Shown here: positions 7,243-16,291 of the stretch, piece by piece
Layout of the letters: every line of letters begins with the position of its first letter
Numbering within the stretch: position 1 is the first letter of the stretch
Source of the DNA: Micromonospora sp. MP36
GTDB taxonomy: Bacteria; Actinomycetota; Actinomycetes; Mycobacteriales; Micromonosporaceae
Direction: 5' to 3'
Length of the DNA stretch: 64,000 nucleotides
NCBI RefSeq assembly: GCF_008119785.1
Contig: NZ_VSFA01000015.1
Coordinates: 1-64,000 of the forward strand
Made by a program: the position numbers and the translations under genes
Notes under the pieces: generated by a model
What the model was told of the DNA's origin: nothing
Databases searched by the model: none
Seen by the model: only the letters and a program-made list of their open reading frames with translations

Positions 7243-9258
7243 TCAGCTCAGGCGTACGGAGGCGGTGTCCAGACCGCCACGAACGCTGACCGCCTTCACC
7301 GTGATGGAGTCGGTGCCGGTCCTGACCACCCGAAGCCGGACCTTCTGCTTGTCGTCACCGTCCAGGTAGAACTGCGGCGCGGCGCCCACGGCGCGGGCGC
7401 CGTCGACCTTGACCGTGTCCGGAGCGACGATCTTGATCTCCTTCGCCTGCTCGAGAGCCGTCGGAATGCGGCCGGTGTTCCTGACCGTCGCCGTGATCTC
7501 GTGCGTCGCGCCGTCGCTCTGGGTGCCCGTGAGCTTCTTGGCGGTGACCTCGGTCAGGTCGACCTGCGGCAGTGACTCGAGCAGATAGAGGTTGAACCGG
7601 GCCTGGTTGGCAGCCCAGGTGCCGATCAGATCCGCCGACGGGTTCTGCGACCAGAACTTGGGGTTGATCCCGCCGATCTCGACCTTCCCCAGCTTGGGAT
7701 GTTGCACCTGGGTCCACGGCAGGAAGCAGTTCGTGCGGCCGTTCTCGGCGCACCACCGCGACCGCTCCCAGTCGGCATACCTGCCATCCTTGTCGAAGTC
7801 GACGTAGTCCCCACCGTTCCAGATCTCGTCGCCGTACCAGACCGCGCCGTACTGGAAGTAGCCGAAGTCAGGGCCGTGCCCGAACAGCGGCGTCGGCTGG
7901 CCACCATTGCGCGTGGCGTAGTCGATGTAGACGCTTCCCGTGTTCCGGTAGCCGGTGAACGAGGCACCCGCCTTGTCGAAGTGCTCGTAGAGCTTGCGGT
8001 CGCTCGCGTACATGCACTCGACGGGGTCGCAGGTCGACGGTCCCCGCAGATGCATGGGCACCCGCGTGTCCATGCTGTTCACCGCACCGATGTTGGTATG
8101 CGACATCAGCCAGGTGTACACGTGCCGGGTCTCCGGCTCCGACAACGGGTACGCGCCGGCACCACCCTGGGTCAGGTTCCGGCCGGTCGCGTCGTCCGCC
8201 GGCATGACATGCCAGTTGTACGGGTAGTTGCGGTGCAGGTCGAGACCGCCGACGCCGTCCTCGTTGTAGCGGCCGTCGCCGTCGTTGTCGACGCCCTCGG
8301 AGAACATCAGGTAGTCGCCCTTGCCCGCGCCGACGCTGAGCATGGCGTTCCCGGCCGGATCCCGCTCGTCGACGACGTGGGTTCCCTTGCCCGCGCCGAC
8401 GTACTGACGCATCTGGCTCAGGTACCCGTCGCCATTGAGGTCCTCACCCGGGTCCTCGTCGCGCTTGCCGTCCCCGTCGTTGTCGTCCGGCCGCACCGTC
8501 GACCGGTTCGTCTGGGCCGTGTACAGGTACATGTCGTGGCCGTCGGGATTGTTGACCGGTCGGATGTACACGGTCTTTTCGTCGAGCAGTTTGTCGACTG
8601 TCTCGTCCTTGCCGGCCTGGGTGATGAGATGGTGCGCCAGCCACAGCGAACTCTCGGCCGACGAGATCTCGCCCGAGTGGCGATTCCCCTCGAAGTAGGC
8701 GGCCGGCTTGTCGGTGTCCGCGCCGGTGGACTTGTTCGTGATGGTCAACTGGTAGATCGGCTGACCGCTGTAGCTCTCGCCGACGATGTGCAGGTCGACG
8801 AGGTCGGGACGCTCGTGGGCCCACTTCTTCAGCCACCACTGGATCTCGATGCCCGTGTGGAAGTGCGCGAAGTCCATCTGGCCCGGGGTCTTCGGCTGCA
8901 CCTGGTCGTATTTGACGACCTCGAACGTGCTGTCTCCGTCCCGCTGGCCGGCGATCGTGATGGTGGCGGAGGTGGGTGTCACGCTGCCCGGGAACGGACC
9001 CGGATCCTGCGGCGGCTGTAGACCGACGGTGTAGGCGGGGGCCGCGGACATGGCGGCGCCGTCAAGTCGATGCGCAGCGCCTGGCCCCCACAGGTGGGTG
9101 GCGCCCAGGACGAGGGCGCCCGCTGCCAGGGGCACCAATACGGAGGCGGGGCGGATGCGCCGGAGGAAATGCTTCTTCGCCGGCGGGTGCTGGATTGGTA
9201 CGTCGTGCGAGGAGGCTTGTCGCTGACCGGATGAACTCTGTGCGGGGTCGGAACCCAA
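7243..9258 (-). CDS. Secreted zinc carboxypeptidase (M14) with calcium-binding loops
   Basis: A 671-residue protein with an N-terminal tail, a hydrophobic segment around residues 39-60 (signal peptide or anchor), then an M14 peptidase domain. The zinc motif H194-S-G-E197 is followed by the NNPDGH segment; a later VEIGG segment probably holds the catalytic glutamate. Several D-x-D-x-D-G loops (DNDGDG twice, DFDKDG) look like calcium sites within the catalytic region, and a beta-rich C-terminus follows. It likely trims C-terminal residues from extracellular peptides. The start is TTG at 9258, preceded by GGGAGA six bases away; a later start would shorten the long pre-signal region. Monocistronic. 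A second unrelated-looking M14 gene lies at 40-41 kb. Confidence 0.85.
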   Translation of the reverse strand: MGSDPAQSSSGQRQASSHDVPIQHPPAKKHFLRRIRPASVLVPLAAGALVLGATHLWGPGAAHRLDGAAMSAAPAYTVGLQPPQDPGPFPGSVTPTSATITIAGQRDGDSTFEVVKYDQVQPKTPGQMDFAHFHTGIEIQWWLKKWAHERPDLVDLHIVGESYSGQPIYQLTITNKSTGADTDKPAAYFEGNRHSGEISSAESSLWLAHHLITQAGKDETVDKLLDEKTVYIRPVNNPDGHDMYLYTAQTNRSTVRPDDNDGDGKRDEDPGEDLNGDGYLSQMRQYVGAGKGTHVVDERDPAGNAMLSVGAGKGDYLMFSEGVDNDGDGRYNEDGVGGLDLHRNYPYNWHVMPADDATGRNLTQGGAGAYPLSEPETRHVYTWLMSHTNIGAVNSMDTRVPMHLRGPSTCDPVECMYASDRKLYEHFDKAGASFTGYRNTGSVYIDYATRNGGQPTPLFGHGPDFGYFQYGAVWYGDEIWNGGDYVDFDKDGRYADWERSRWCAENGRTNCFLPWTQVQHPKLGKVEIGGINPKFWSQNPSADLIGTWAANQARFNLYLLESLPQVDLTEVTAKKLTGTQSDGATHEITATVRNTGRIPTALEQAKEIKIVAPDTVKVDGARAVGAAPQFYLDGDDKQKVRLRVVRTGTDSITVKAVSVRGGLDTASVRLS

Positions 9259-9444
9259 GGCAATCTCCCACTGTCACTTTTGGTGCTCTCCCATACGCAA
9301 CAGGCGCGGGAGTCACACGGTGTAAGGGGGCCGCCACCCAACGGGTACTCGAGTTCCGATCACCGTAGTCGATCATTGCATGGATGTAAATGCCTAAGCG
9401 GAACTGACTCCTTACCGCGGGCCAGTGCCGGCGCGGGTGGGTGG

Positions 9445-10041
9445 TCAGGCGGTTCTGCGGGTGAGCGATGCGACGAAATCGTCGACCAGCCGGGTCTGCG
9501 CCGGGGCCGGCAGCCGCTCGGGGTCGAACAGCGCCTGGACCACCAGGCCGTGGGTGAACGCCAGCACGATCGTCGCGAGCCGGCCTGAGTCCCCGTCGGG
9601 AAGCTCGCCCAGCCGTTGTGCTTCCTCGATGGAGGTACGCAGGCCTGCGCGGATGCGTTCGTAGCGAAGGCTCTGGGCGGCGAACAGGTCGGGGTCGGAC
9701 AGGGCGACGTCCCAGGAGCCGACCCAGATCCGGTTCATCGCCGCTGCGTCGGGGGTCAGCGGGAGGATGTTGAGCATCTGGGTGCGCAGCGCCGCCAGTC
9801 CGGGTGCGGGCGCGGCCTGCCGGGGGCGCTGCGCGGTGCGTACCTCGAGGATGTCGAGGGCGTGGGCGATCAGTTCGCGCTTGCCCGCGAAGTAGTGGGT
9901 GACCAGTCCGGTCGAGGAGCCCAGGGCCGCAGCTACGGCGCGCATGGTGAGGCCGCCGAAGCCGTGCTCGGCCAGGACCTGCCACACCGCCTCCGAGACG
10001 TCCTGGCGTCGGGAGTCATGGTCGGTGCGTGCGGGGCTCAT
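9445..10041 (-). CDS. TetR-family transcriptional repressor
   Basis: A 198-residue protein with an N-terminal TetR HTH (AVAAALGSSTGLVTHYFAGK at about 36-55) and a helical ligand domain of BetI type. It diverges from the GNAT/NTF2 fusion gene, and the 47-bp space between them contains one strong 24-bp palindrome (10054-10077) that would cover both promoters. Autorepression together with control of the neighbouring acetyltransferase is the straightforward reading. The inducer is unknown. Confidence 0.9.
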   Translation of the reverse strand: MSPARTDHDSRRQDVSEAVWQVLAEHGFGGLTMRAVAAALGSSTGLVTHYFAGKRELIAHALDILEVRTAQRPRQAAPAPGLAALRTQMLNILPLTPDAAAMNRIWVGSWDVALSDPDLFAAQSLRYERIRAGLRTSIEEAQRLGELPDGDSGRLATIVLAFTHGLVVQALFDPERLPAPAQTRLVDDFVASLTRRTA

Positions 10042-10053
10042 GGCCTGCTAGCA

Positions 10054-10077
10054 TACATGCCAAACGTTTGTTATGTA
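10054..10077. promoter_or_regulatory. TetR operator palindrome between divergent genes
   Basis: Inverted repeat with arms TACAT and CAAAC mirrored as GTTTG and ATGTA; only the two-base spacers inside each half (GC versus TT) do not match. Centre at 10065/10066. It lies 12 bp from the tetR start and 11 bp from the fusion-gene start, so binding should block both. Its AT-rich nature stands out from the surroundings. Confidence 0.75.
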
Positions 10078-10088
10078 CGGAGGTTGTG

Positions 10089-11129
10089 ATGTTCGCGCTG
10101 CCGCTCGCCGACTCGGCCGTGCTGCGCCCACTGGAACCGTGGCAGGCCGAGGAGTTCCTCGCCCACCTGGACCGGGCGCGCGAGCACATCACGCCGTGGG
10201 TCTCGCCCGCCTTCGTCGCCCGCGATCTCGGCGAGGCCCGCGCCGTACTGCAGCGTTACGCGGACAAGCGGGCTCAGGACGGCGGCGGCATCTGGGGCAT
10301 CTGGCTGGACGGCCGCCTGGTCGGCGGCGTCATGTTCGTCTCCTTCGACACCGCGCTGGGCGTCTGCGAAGCGGGCTGCTGGCTGGAGCCCGGCGCACAG
10401 GGCCGCGGGCTGATCACCCGCGCCGCGGAGCGGATCATCGACTGGGCCGTCGAAGAACGCGGCATTGCTCGCGTCGAATGGCGCACCAACGCCCGCAACG
10501 AGCGCAGCGTCGCGGTCGCGCAGAGGCTGGGAATGAGCCGCGACGGAACGCTGCGCCAGCTCTACCCGGACGGCGCGGGCGGACGGATCGACCTCGAGAT
10601 CTGGTCCGTGCTAGCCGACGAGTGGCGGGCCCGACGCGCCGGCCGACCGGCCCCTCCCACCGACCGGGGCATCATGTCCGCCGAGGTGAAGGCCGAACTC
10701 GACGGCCTGATGGCCACCTTCCTGGGTGCCTTCGCCAGTCCCGGCGGCACCAGGCCGAACGTCGAGGCGATCTACGAGGTGTTCATCCCCGAAGGGATGA
10801 TCATCAGCAACGCCGGCGCGACCCCGGTGGTCTACGACCTGCGCCAGTTCGTCGATCCTCGCGAGAAGATCCTCACCGACGGGACGCTGACCGAGTTCCG
10901 GGAATGGGAGACGTCGGAGACCACCGAAATCCATGGCTCGATCGCCCACCGGATCAGCGAGTACCGCAAGTCCGGCTACCTCCACGGCGAGTGGTTCGAG
11001 GGCCGGGGCGTGAAGACCACCCAGTTCGTCAAAACCCCATCGGGCTGGAAAATGAGCTCACTGGCCTGGGACGACGAGCCCGCCCTCCGGCCTGCCACAA
11101 CCGCAGCCGACACAGGCCGGACACGATGA
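10089..11129 (+). CDS. GNAT N-acetyltransferase fused to an NTF2-like (DUF4440) domain
   Basis: A 346-residue protein. Residues about 1-180 are a RimJ/RimL-type GNAT domain with the acetyl-CoA loop EPGAQGRG; residues about 198-335 form an NTF2-like/DUF4440 domain. The ATG at 10089 follows CGGAGG by five bases; an upstream in-frame start would run through the operator and is rejected. GNAT enzymes acetylate amines (protein N-termini or small molecules); NTF2-like folds bind small hydrophobic ligands or isomerise them. A single open frame joins them with no sign of a frameshift, though a Met at 10673 could give a separate NTF2-like product. Control by the divergent TetR is likely. Possible detoxification role is inference. 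Confidence 0.8.
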   Translation: MFALPLADSAVLRPLEPWQAEEFLAHLDRAREHITPWVSPAFVARDLGEARAVLQRYADKRAQDGGGIWGIWLDGRLVGGVMFVSFDTALGVCEAGCWLEPGAQGRGLITRAAERIIDWAVEERGIARVEWRTNARNERSVAVAQRLGMSRDGTLRQLYPDGAGGRIDLEIWSVLADEWRARRAGRPAPPTDRGIMSAEVKAELDGLMATFLGAFASPGGTRPNVEAIYEVFIPEGMIISNAGATPVVYDLRQFVDPREKILTDGTLTEFREWETSETTEIHGSIAHRISEYRKSGYLHGEWFEGRGVKTTQFVKTPSGWKMSSLAWDDEPALRPATTAADTGRTR

Positions 11130-11137
11130 GCACAGAC

Positions 11138-11162
11138 GCCCCGCTCAGGAGCGCGGCGGGGC
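11138..11162. terminator. Possible terminator after the GNAT/NTF2 gene
   Basis: Arms GCCCCGC and GCGGGGC separated by 11 nt, 9 nt past the stop of the fusion gene. The stem is short, so this is a modest candidate. Confidence 0.4.
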
Positions 11163-11282
11163 GATGATGTCGAAGGTCCGGCCCATGATCCGATCCTATT
11201 CACGGCCGCCGGACGACACGATCCCGTTTCGCGGGCGCAAGCCTGCCGGCGCTCCTGGGCTCACCTGGACATCACGTCCTAT

Positions 11283-12011
11283 CTATGGCGTGTGCCAGCT
11301 TGTGCCGTGTAGTACGGGGATGCTGTCGAGCTGGTCGCGACGGAGGCTTTTCCCGATGATGCCGGGCGGTCGTTCCCGGCTGGGTCGGTACGCGAGTACC
11401 TCGATGGGGGTGATTGCGAGATCGACGGTGAAGTCGTGGCTTGCGTGGGGTAGCTCCTCGTCGAGGAGTTGGGTCTGGTGGATGGTGGTGGCGATGGCGG
11501 TGTTCGTGGTGACGAGTCCGGCCTCGGTGAGGAGTGCGATCTCCAGGTCGGAGTAGCCGGCGCCCTTGCCGACCCGTACGCCGTCCCGCCGGCTGATCGC
11601 GACGCTGCCGCAGACGATCAGGTCCACTGGGCGCATGTCGTCGGGGCCGACTGTGGGGGCGATCTCCGGTGCCCTGGTGCTGGTGGCAGCAGTCTCGAAT
11701 GGGACCGTAAGCACGGCCGGGTCGAGCAGGTAGAAGGGCTTCGGTGTGGCGAGCCGCGGGACCGCCATGTAGAGCAGCTTGCCCTCTTTCAGGGCGCGTA
11801 CGCGGACGGGCAGTTGGGCTCGGTCGGGGTTGCACTTGATGACGCGTGCCTGCTTCCAGACATCCAGCTCTGCTAGTCGGGCGGCGGCGTCTTCCTTGCC
11901 GGTGAAGTCGGGGATGTGACCGTGGACGCCGGTTGGTGCGGCGCCTTCGCGTTCGAGGAGGTCCCAGACGCGTCGCCGGACGGACTGCTTGGCGTGGTCG
12001 ATGCTGGTCAC
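11283..12011 (-). CDS. 5-formyltetrahydrofolate cyclo-ligase family protein
   Basis: A 242-residue protein of the 5-FCL/MTHFS family: an N-terminal SVRRRVW basic motif, then a GVRVGKGAGYSDLE glycine-rich nucleotide loop typical of the family. The enzyme converts 5-formyl-THF to methenyl-THF using ATP. The C-terminal segment (HDFTVDLAITPIEVL) also fits. GTG at 12011 has GGAG eight bases upstream. It is the second gene after the XRE-TPR regulator, 10 nt downstream, a pair that suggests a regulated or non-housekeeping role. Relatives of this subgroup may have substrates other than folate, so the exact reaction is less sure than the family. Confidence 0.8.
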   Translation of the reverse strand: MTSIDHAKQSVRRRVWDLLEREGAAPTGVHGHIPDFTGKEDAAARLAELDVWKQARVIKCNPDRAQLPVRVRALKEGKLLYMAVPRLATPKPFYLLDPAVLTVPFETAATSTRAPEIAPTVGPDDMRPVDLIVCGSVAISRRDGVRVGKGAGYSDLEIALLTEAGLVTTNTAIATTIHQTQLLDEELPHASHDFTVDLAITPIEVLAYRPSRERPPGIIGKSLRRDQLDSIPVLHGTSWHTP

Positions 12012-12021
12012 GCTGTTGCTC

Positions 12022-13215
12022 CTATGGGGTCATGAGAGTGAGCAGTCGGTCGTTGACGTCCTGGACTGAGGACTGGTTGCGCCAGGGGCGCAGCTGGCGG
12101 GCCGCGGCGAAAGCGAGGTTGAGCCCACCCCCGGCGCGGGTTCGCTCGATGACATCGATGGCCTGGTGCAGGTTGGACGTGGCGGCATCGACGTCACCGT
12201 GAAGGATGCTGGCAAGGGCGAGATTCCCGAGGACGACGGCGGTCGACTTGCGGCGTGCGGCGATGAGTTGTCGGGCCTTTTCCAAAGCAGCTATGGCGTC
12301 GGCGGGCTTGCTCAGAGACAGCCAGCAAGAGCCCGCGAGCCGCGCGTGGTGGCTGGGACAGAAGAGGGCAGAGGCCGGATCCCGAGGATCTACCGAGGCG
12401 AAGTGATCTTCAGCGGCTCCGAGGGCGATGAAGCAGTCCCGGGTCTGGCCGAGCATCGCGTGCGCTTCGGCACGGTGCAGTTGGGCGAGGCCCGCGATCA
12501 CGTGGCTGTGGGTGCGGCTTACGGCGGCGGCGCGTACGGTCAAGGCAATGCCAGCCGTCGGCTGCTTGGTGCCGTAGAGGGCAAGATAGCTCTTGCGGAG
12601 CAGCGCGTTAGCCTCGGTGACCACGTCGCGGGTTTCCTGCGCGGCGCGGATCGCCTGATCGAAGTATGCGGCGCTGGCGGGGTGGTCATGCCGCTGAGAG
12701 GCGTCCCACACGAGCTGGCCCATCAGCGTGGCGGACTCGGCGACAGCTGCGGCCAACTCGCGCTGAACCAAGCCGTCGCTGGCGTGCTGACGAAGGAAGG
12801 CCGTCTGACCGTGCAGCTGGCCCGCCTCGGCGAGCAGGAGCGTCGACGGTGTCCGGTCGTAGCGCTCATCAAGGTGCTGCACACGCTCCCGCAGGTACGC
12901 GACGGTGACCAGGTCGACGCGGCGGGGGTGCCGCAGCACATAGTTGAGACGCTCGTTGGGCGGTGACGGCGGCTGGCCGACATCGGCCAACAGGTCGGCC
13001 AGTTCCTCGACCGACAGTTTGAGAGCCGTCGCCAAACGCGGTCGATGCCACGGCTGTGGATCAGTTTCTGCTCGTTCCCACCGCACGACGGTGGAGCGGT
13101 CGACGCCAAGAACTTCGGCGAGGCGTTCCTGGCTCAAGCCGACCGCCTTGCGGCGCTCGGCCAGCCGATATCGGCGTTTGCCGGCGCGCCGTCCTCCTCT
13201 GCCGCTGACCATCAC
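12022..13215 (-). CDS. XRE-family regulator with TPR-like C-terminal domain
   Basis: A 397-residue protein. Residues about 17-75 form an XRE HTH (RKAVGLSQERLAEVLGVDRS), followed by about 300 residues of helical repeats with TPR character. Such proteins are common in filamentous actinomycetes and are thought to sense peptides or protein partners through the TPR part. The stop lies 10 nt before the cyclo-ligase gene, forming an operon. Two adjacent starts are possible: GTG 13215 and ATG 13212. It diverges from the small-gene operon at 13.6-14.1 kb, which it may control. Confidence 0.85.
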   Translation of the reverse strand: MMVSGRGGRRAGKRRYRLAERRKAVGLSQERLAEVLGVDRSTVVRWERAETDPQPWHRPRLATALKLSVEELADLLADVGQPPSPPNERLNYVLRHPRRVDLVTVAYLRERVQHLDERYDRTPSTLLLAEAGQLHGQTAFLRQHASDGLVQRELAAAVAESATLMGQLVWDASQRHDHPASAAYFDQAIRAAQETRDVVTEANALLRKSYLALYGTKQPTAGIALTVRAAAVSRTHSHVIAGLAQLHRAEAHAMLGQTRDCFIALGAAEDHFASVDPRDPASALFCPSHHARLAGSCWLSLSKPADAIAALEKARQLIAARRKSTAVVLGNLALASILHGDVDAATSNLHQAIDVIERTRAGGGLNLAFAAARQLRPWRNQSSVQDVNDRLLTLMTP

Positions 13216-13602
13216 GGATCAATTCATCCAGCTCACGCGGCGTAGCGCAATGAGGATGCGCCAGTTCTGCGTCATTGCCGCCCTGGGAGCCGCATGCCCT
13301 CGGCGGTTGGGTGAAGACACGGGCGGCGATCAAGCCCGACCTACCGAGCGGGGGTGCGAGGAGTTGAGCTCCGAGGAGCTAGATCGAACTGAGGCAGTTG
13401 CCGAGCAGGCCAACCTCTGGCATCGGTCGCTGCCGCCGCAGCGCATTCCCGCTCGTGTGTGGGTGATGCCTCGCCTGCGTGCTGCCGTGCGGGCTGCGTG
13501 GGTGGGTGACCGGCGGGCTGCTCCCAGCCGCCGTGGTGTGGCGGTGGGCTCGCCTTTCCCCCGACGAGCCCACCGCTCACTAGCCCGGATGGGGGTGCCG
13601 GA
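13216..13602. other. Divergent intergenic region, possible leader ORF
   Basis: This 387-bp stretch between the XRE-TPR gene and the small-gene operon must hold both promoters, but no clear -10/-35 was recognised. A plus-strand frame from ATG 13466 to TGA 13606 (46 codons, arginine-rich) overlaps the next ATG as ATGA; it may be a translated leader, but its codon use is not convincing. Confidence 0.4.
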
Positions 13603-13770
13603 ATGACGGTGTATGTCTCGCGTAACGCGAGGGCCGACCAGTCCGGGCGACCTGAATCCCTTGCGCGCGTTCCTGCGTGGCAGCAGGCGCGGCCCGCTGA
13701 TCCGCCGCTGCTCACCCACGTGTGGCGTCGGTTGTTCGAGCAGCAGGCCCGAGAAGGCGATCGCCGATGA
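13603..13770 (+). CDS. Small protein of unknown function (55 residues)
   Basis: Starts MTVYVSRNARADQSG and ends FEQQAREGDRR. It is basic, with no signal peptide and no recognised domain. The start ATG follows a G-rich stretch (GGGGGTG) and the stop overlaps the next ATG (ATGA at 13767), which is the main evidence that it is translated. The coupling to a cysteine-containing small protein and divergence from an XRE-TPR gene resemble the paired small genes often found beside such regulators in Streptomyces relatives. Function is not known. Confidence 0.55.
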   Translation: MTVYVSRNARADQSGRPESLARVPAWQQARPADPPLLTHVWRRLFEQQAREGDRR

Positions 13771-14114
13771 CCGAGGACCAGCGCCGCATCGTGGGGCATC
13801 CGATCGCGGGGGAGCCCGTGGAGCATCTGCCGTTGCGCCCGCTGTGGCTGTGCCGCCGGTGCGGGCAGCCGTGGCCCTGCGGGGCGGCGAAACTCGCTCT
13901 CCTCGCCGAGTACCAGGGCAGCCCGGTGAGCCTGTTCCTCTACCTGGCCGGCTGCTTGCATGATGCGATCGACGATCTGCACCGGCTCAACCGGAGTGAA
14001 ACGGGCGACGCCGGTGACATGTTCGATCGGTTCCTCGGCTGGCCCGCCCGGCACACCCGCTCCTACCGGGTCAACGCGATCGGGGCCACGCAGGGCGAGG
14101 AGACGGCACGGTGA
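13767..14114 (+). CDS. Small protein with CxxC...C zinc-ribbon-like motif
   Basis: A 115-residue protein with LWLCRRCGQPWPCGAAK near residues 27-43, a three-cysteine cluster that could bind zinc with another ligand, followed by a helical region (LAEYQGSPVSLFLYLAGC). It is translationally coupled to the preceding 55-residue gene. The W-x-C-x-x-C-x-x-PWPC pattern is recognisable from small actinomycete proteins found near XRE/TPR regulators, but no function is established. It ends before a 185-bp gap. Confidence 0.65.
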   Translation: MTEDQRRIVGHPIAGEPVEHLPLRPLWLCRRCGQPWPCGAAKLALLAEYQGSPVSLFLYLAGCLHDAIDDLHRLNRSETGDAGDMFDRFLGWPARHTRSYRVNAIGATQGEETAR

Positions 14115-14299
14115 GCCGCCGTCTTCACAGCCAATCGCGAACAGGATGACACCGCTGGCCGCCCTGCTCCGTCGAATTGTTGAGCCGATCAGAAGCGCAC
14201 CGCACTATTCCGTGCCGGTGCGGCAACCACGGGCGACCGTGCGCCGTCCAACCACTGGGACCGGCTGTTGGCCGGCGCGGCGGAAGGACGGCGAACGAG

Positions 14300-15172
14300 A
14301 TGGGCCAGCGAAGCTGTCTCTTGACGATGGTCGCGGTCGGGGTCCTGATAGCAGGCTGCGGCGGCGGGGCAGGGCTGGACGAGTCTCCGCCGCATGCCCT
14401 GCCGCCGGTCACCGCAGGCCTGGGATCAGCGGATCCAGTGGCACTGCTGGGCAACTGGACCCTGGCCGGGGTGGCCGAGGAGCCGCGCGGCATCCTGCGC
14501 CTCGCACCTGACCAGATCCAGCTCTTCGGCCGCTGCGGGATCCTGGTCGGTTCCTGGCGGGCCGACGCTGGTGGTTTCTTCGTCGCCGGCATGTTCGGCT
14601 CAACCGGGGCGGAGGGCGGTCGCGGCTGCGACAGCGCCCCCGGACAGAACCCGCAATGGCTGAACCGGGTCACGTCGTACCAACTGGAGGGCGAAACGCC
14701 GTTGCTCCTCGACGCCGACGGCGCGGTCGTTGCCCGGCTCCTACCGGGGGCGACACCGACGCCCGGGCCGTACCTGGCTGCGTCCGAGGTGGGGCCGCCG
14801 GAGATCACCGACGAGGTCCGGCGGCGGTTCGCGCCCGCAGCCGCGCTGCCGGCGACCCTGACTCCCGCCACCCGAGACCGGCTCGTCGGAAAATGGGTGC
14901 CCGTGAGCGGGCCGAGGAGGGCGTACGTTGAGTTCAAGGCCGACGGCGAGTGGCGCGGCTCCGACGGCTGCAACGGCCAGGCCGGGCGCTGGGTGGTCGA
15001 CCCCGCAGGCGCGTTCCTTGCCACCACCGGGCCCAGCACCCTGATCGGCTGCGACGGGGTGCCGGTCGGGGCCTGGCTCTCCTCGTCCTGGCGGGCCGGA
15101 CTGGACGGCAAGACCCTGGTGCTCCTCGACGCCCAAGCCAAGGAGGCAGGCCGGCTACGCCGCGCCGGCTGA
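14300..15172 (+). CDS. Lipoprotein with META/HslJ-like domain
   Basis: A 290-residue protein with a lipoprotein signal: hydrophobic stretch to a lipobox VLIAGC, Cys20 being the predicted lipidation site. The C-terminal half (RDRLVGKWVPV...ADGEWRGSDGCNGQAGRW) matches the META/HslJ fold, with a similar weaker repeat in the first half (LLGNWTLAGV...FGRCGILVGSW). META-domain proteins are envelope-located and of loosely defined role. ATG 14300 is chosen because it starts the signal peptide; the frame is open upstream to 14177. Confidence 0.75.
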   Translation: MGQRSCLLTMVAVGVLIAGCGGGAGLDESPPHALPPVTAGLGSADPVALLGNWTLAGVAEEPRGILRLAPDQIQLFGRCGILVGSWRADAGGFFVAGMFGSTGAEGGRGCDSAPGQNPQWLNRVTSYQLEGETPLLLDADGAVVARLLPGATPTPGPYLAASEVGPPEITDEVRRRFAPAAALPATLTPATRDRLVGKWVPVSGPRRAYVEFKADGEWRGSDGCNGQAGRWVVDPAGAFLATTGPSTLIGCDGVPVGAWLSSSWRAGLDGKTLVLLDAQAKEAGRLRRAG

Positions 15173-15502
15173 CCGTGCCCGGGCGTGCGGCTCCCTGTGA
15201 CGGGACCACTGCATGGAGGGCTGCCGGTCGCGCGCTGGCCGCGCCCCGGGAAAGTCGCGTGTGAGGAGTCCGCCTCGGTCGGGATCCGCTGCCGGTCTGT
15301 CAGGATGTGCGAGGCGATGCCCTCATCTGACGGTGGCTGCAGTTGCCGGAGGTGCCGGCGGTCGCCGAGCAGCGCAGCATCAGCGAGAGCAGCGTCCGGC
15401 GATCCCCGAGCACGGCGGCGTTGATGGGACATCCAGAGCGCGGCCGGTCGTGGCACTTCTCAACATGAACGGCAAGCATCTTGGCGAGAGGAACGAACAG
15501 GC
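15173..15502. other. Intergenic region without recognised feature
   Basis: 330 bp between the META lipoprotein and the NTF2-like gene. Open frames here cover both strands without family likeness. The promoter for the downstream gene must lie here, but no clear element was seen. Confidence 0.4.
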
Positions 15503-15871
15503 ATGTCGCGGAACATCGAGACCGTCAACACCTACCTGGACGGTTTCCGCAAGAACGATCACGAACAGATCCTGTCCTGCCTTACCGATGACATCGAGTG
15601 GACCGTCTTCGGCGCCTTCCGCCTGACCGGCAAGGAGGCCTACGACAAGGCCATCGACGGCGCACCCGCCTTCATCGACCCTCCCGAGTTGGAGGTCGTG
15701 CGCATGGTCGAGCAGGGCGACGTCGTCATGGCTGAGCTCACCGGCACGGCGAAGCGTGCCGCGGGCGGGGTGATGCGCATGTCCATGGCGGAGGTGTTCG
15801 TCATGCGCGACGGCAAGATCGCTGAGCGCCGCGCCTGGGTGATCGAGCTCAAGGAGAACGAGTACCGCTGA
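15503..15871 (+). CDS. SnoaL/NTF2-like protein
   Basis: A 122-residue protein of NTF2-like fold (MSRNIETVNTYLDGFRKNDH...ILSCLTDDIEWTVFG), similar to the ketosteroid-isomerase/SnoaL group. Such proteins form a cone-shaped pocket for small hydrophobic molecules; some are enzymes, many have unknown roles. The ATG is preceded by GAGAGGA. It stands alone. The family is clear, the function is not. Confidence 0.8.
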   Translation: MSRNIETVNTYLDGFRKNDHEQILSCLTDDIEWTVFGAFRLTGKEAYDKAIDGAPAFIDPPELEVVRMVEQGDVVMAELTGTAKRAAGGVMRMSMAEVFVMRDGKIAERRAWVIELKENEYR

Positions 15872-16291
15872 GTCGACATCCCGCTCTGCTGGCGCCCCCG
15901 CCTTGTTCGAAGTCCATGACGGCGCCGTGCGGGACATACGGGCAGCGGTCCTGATCAACGCGGGTGCGGCGCCCGTGGGCGAAACGCCTCCGGGTTCGGG
16001 TGGGAGACGTTTTTCCGGGTGGCCGTGAATCTGGTCAGGCGCGTGGCGTAGATCGTCGAGCGGCGGGTACTCGGCGGAGCGCCTCTGGTCGCCAGCACGG
16101 ATCCCGGCAGGCGATGCGGACGAGCAGCCTGATCTGGCTCTGCGGTCCCGATCGAGTGGGAGACGGCGAGAGCCGCGAACAGGTGTGCCTCGATCCCTGA
16201 CCCTGAACGAGGCGCGCTCCGCAGGCGCCCTTGCCGGCTCACACGGCAGGAAGGGGCACATGTCATTGCCTTCGGGATAGGGGAGGGCCGG
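15872..16291. other. Intergenic region without recognised feature
   Basis: 420 bp between the NTF2-like gene and the DUF998 gene. Frames in it are opposite-strand shadows of G/C codon bias. A ribosome site GGGAGGG just before 16292 is the only clear element. Confidence 0.4.
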
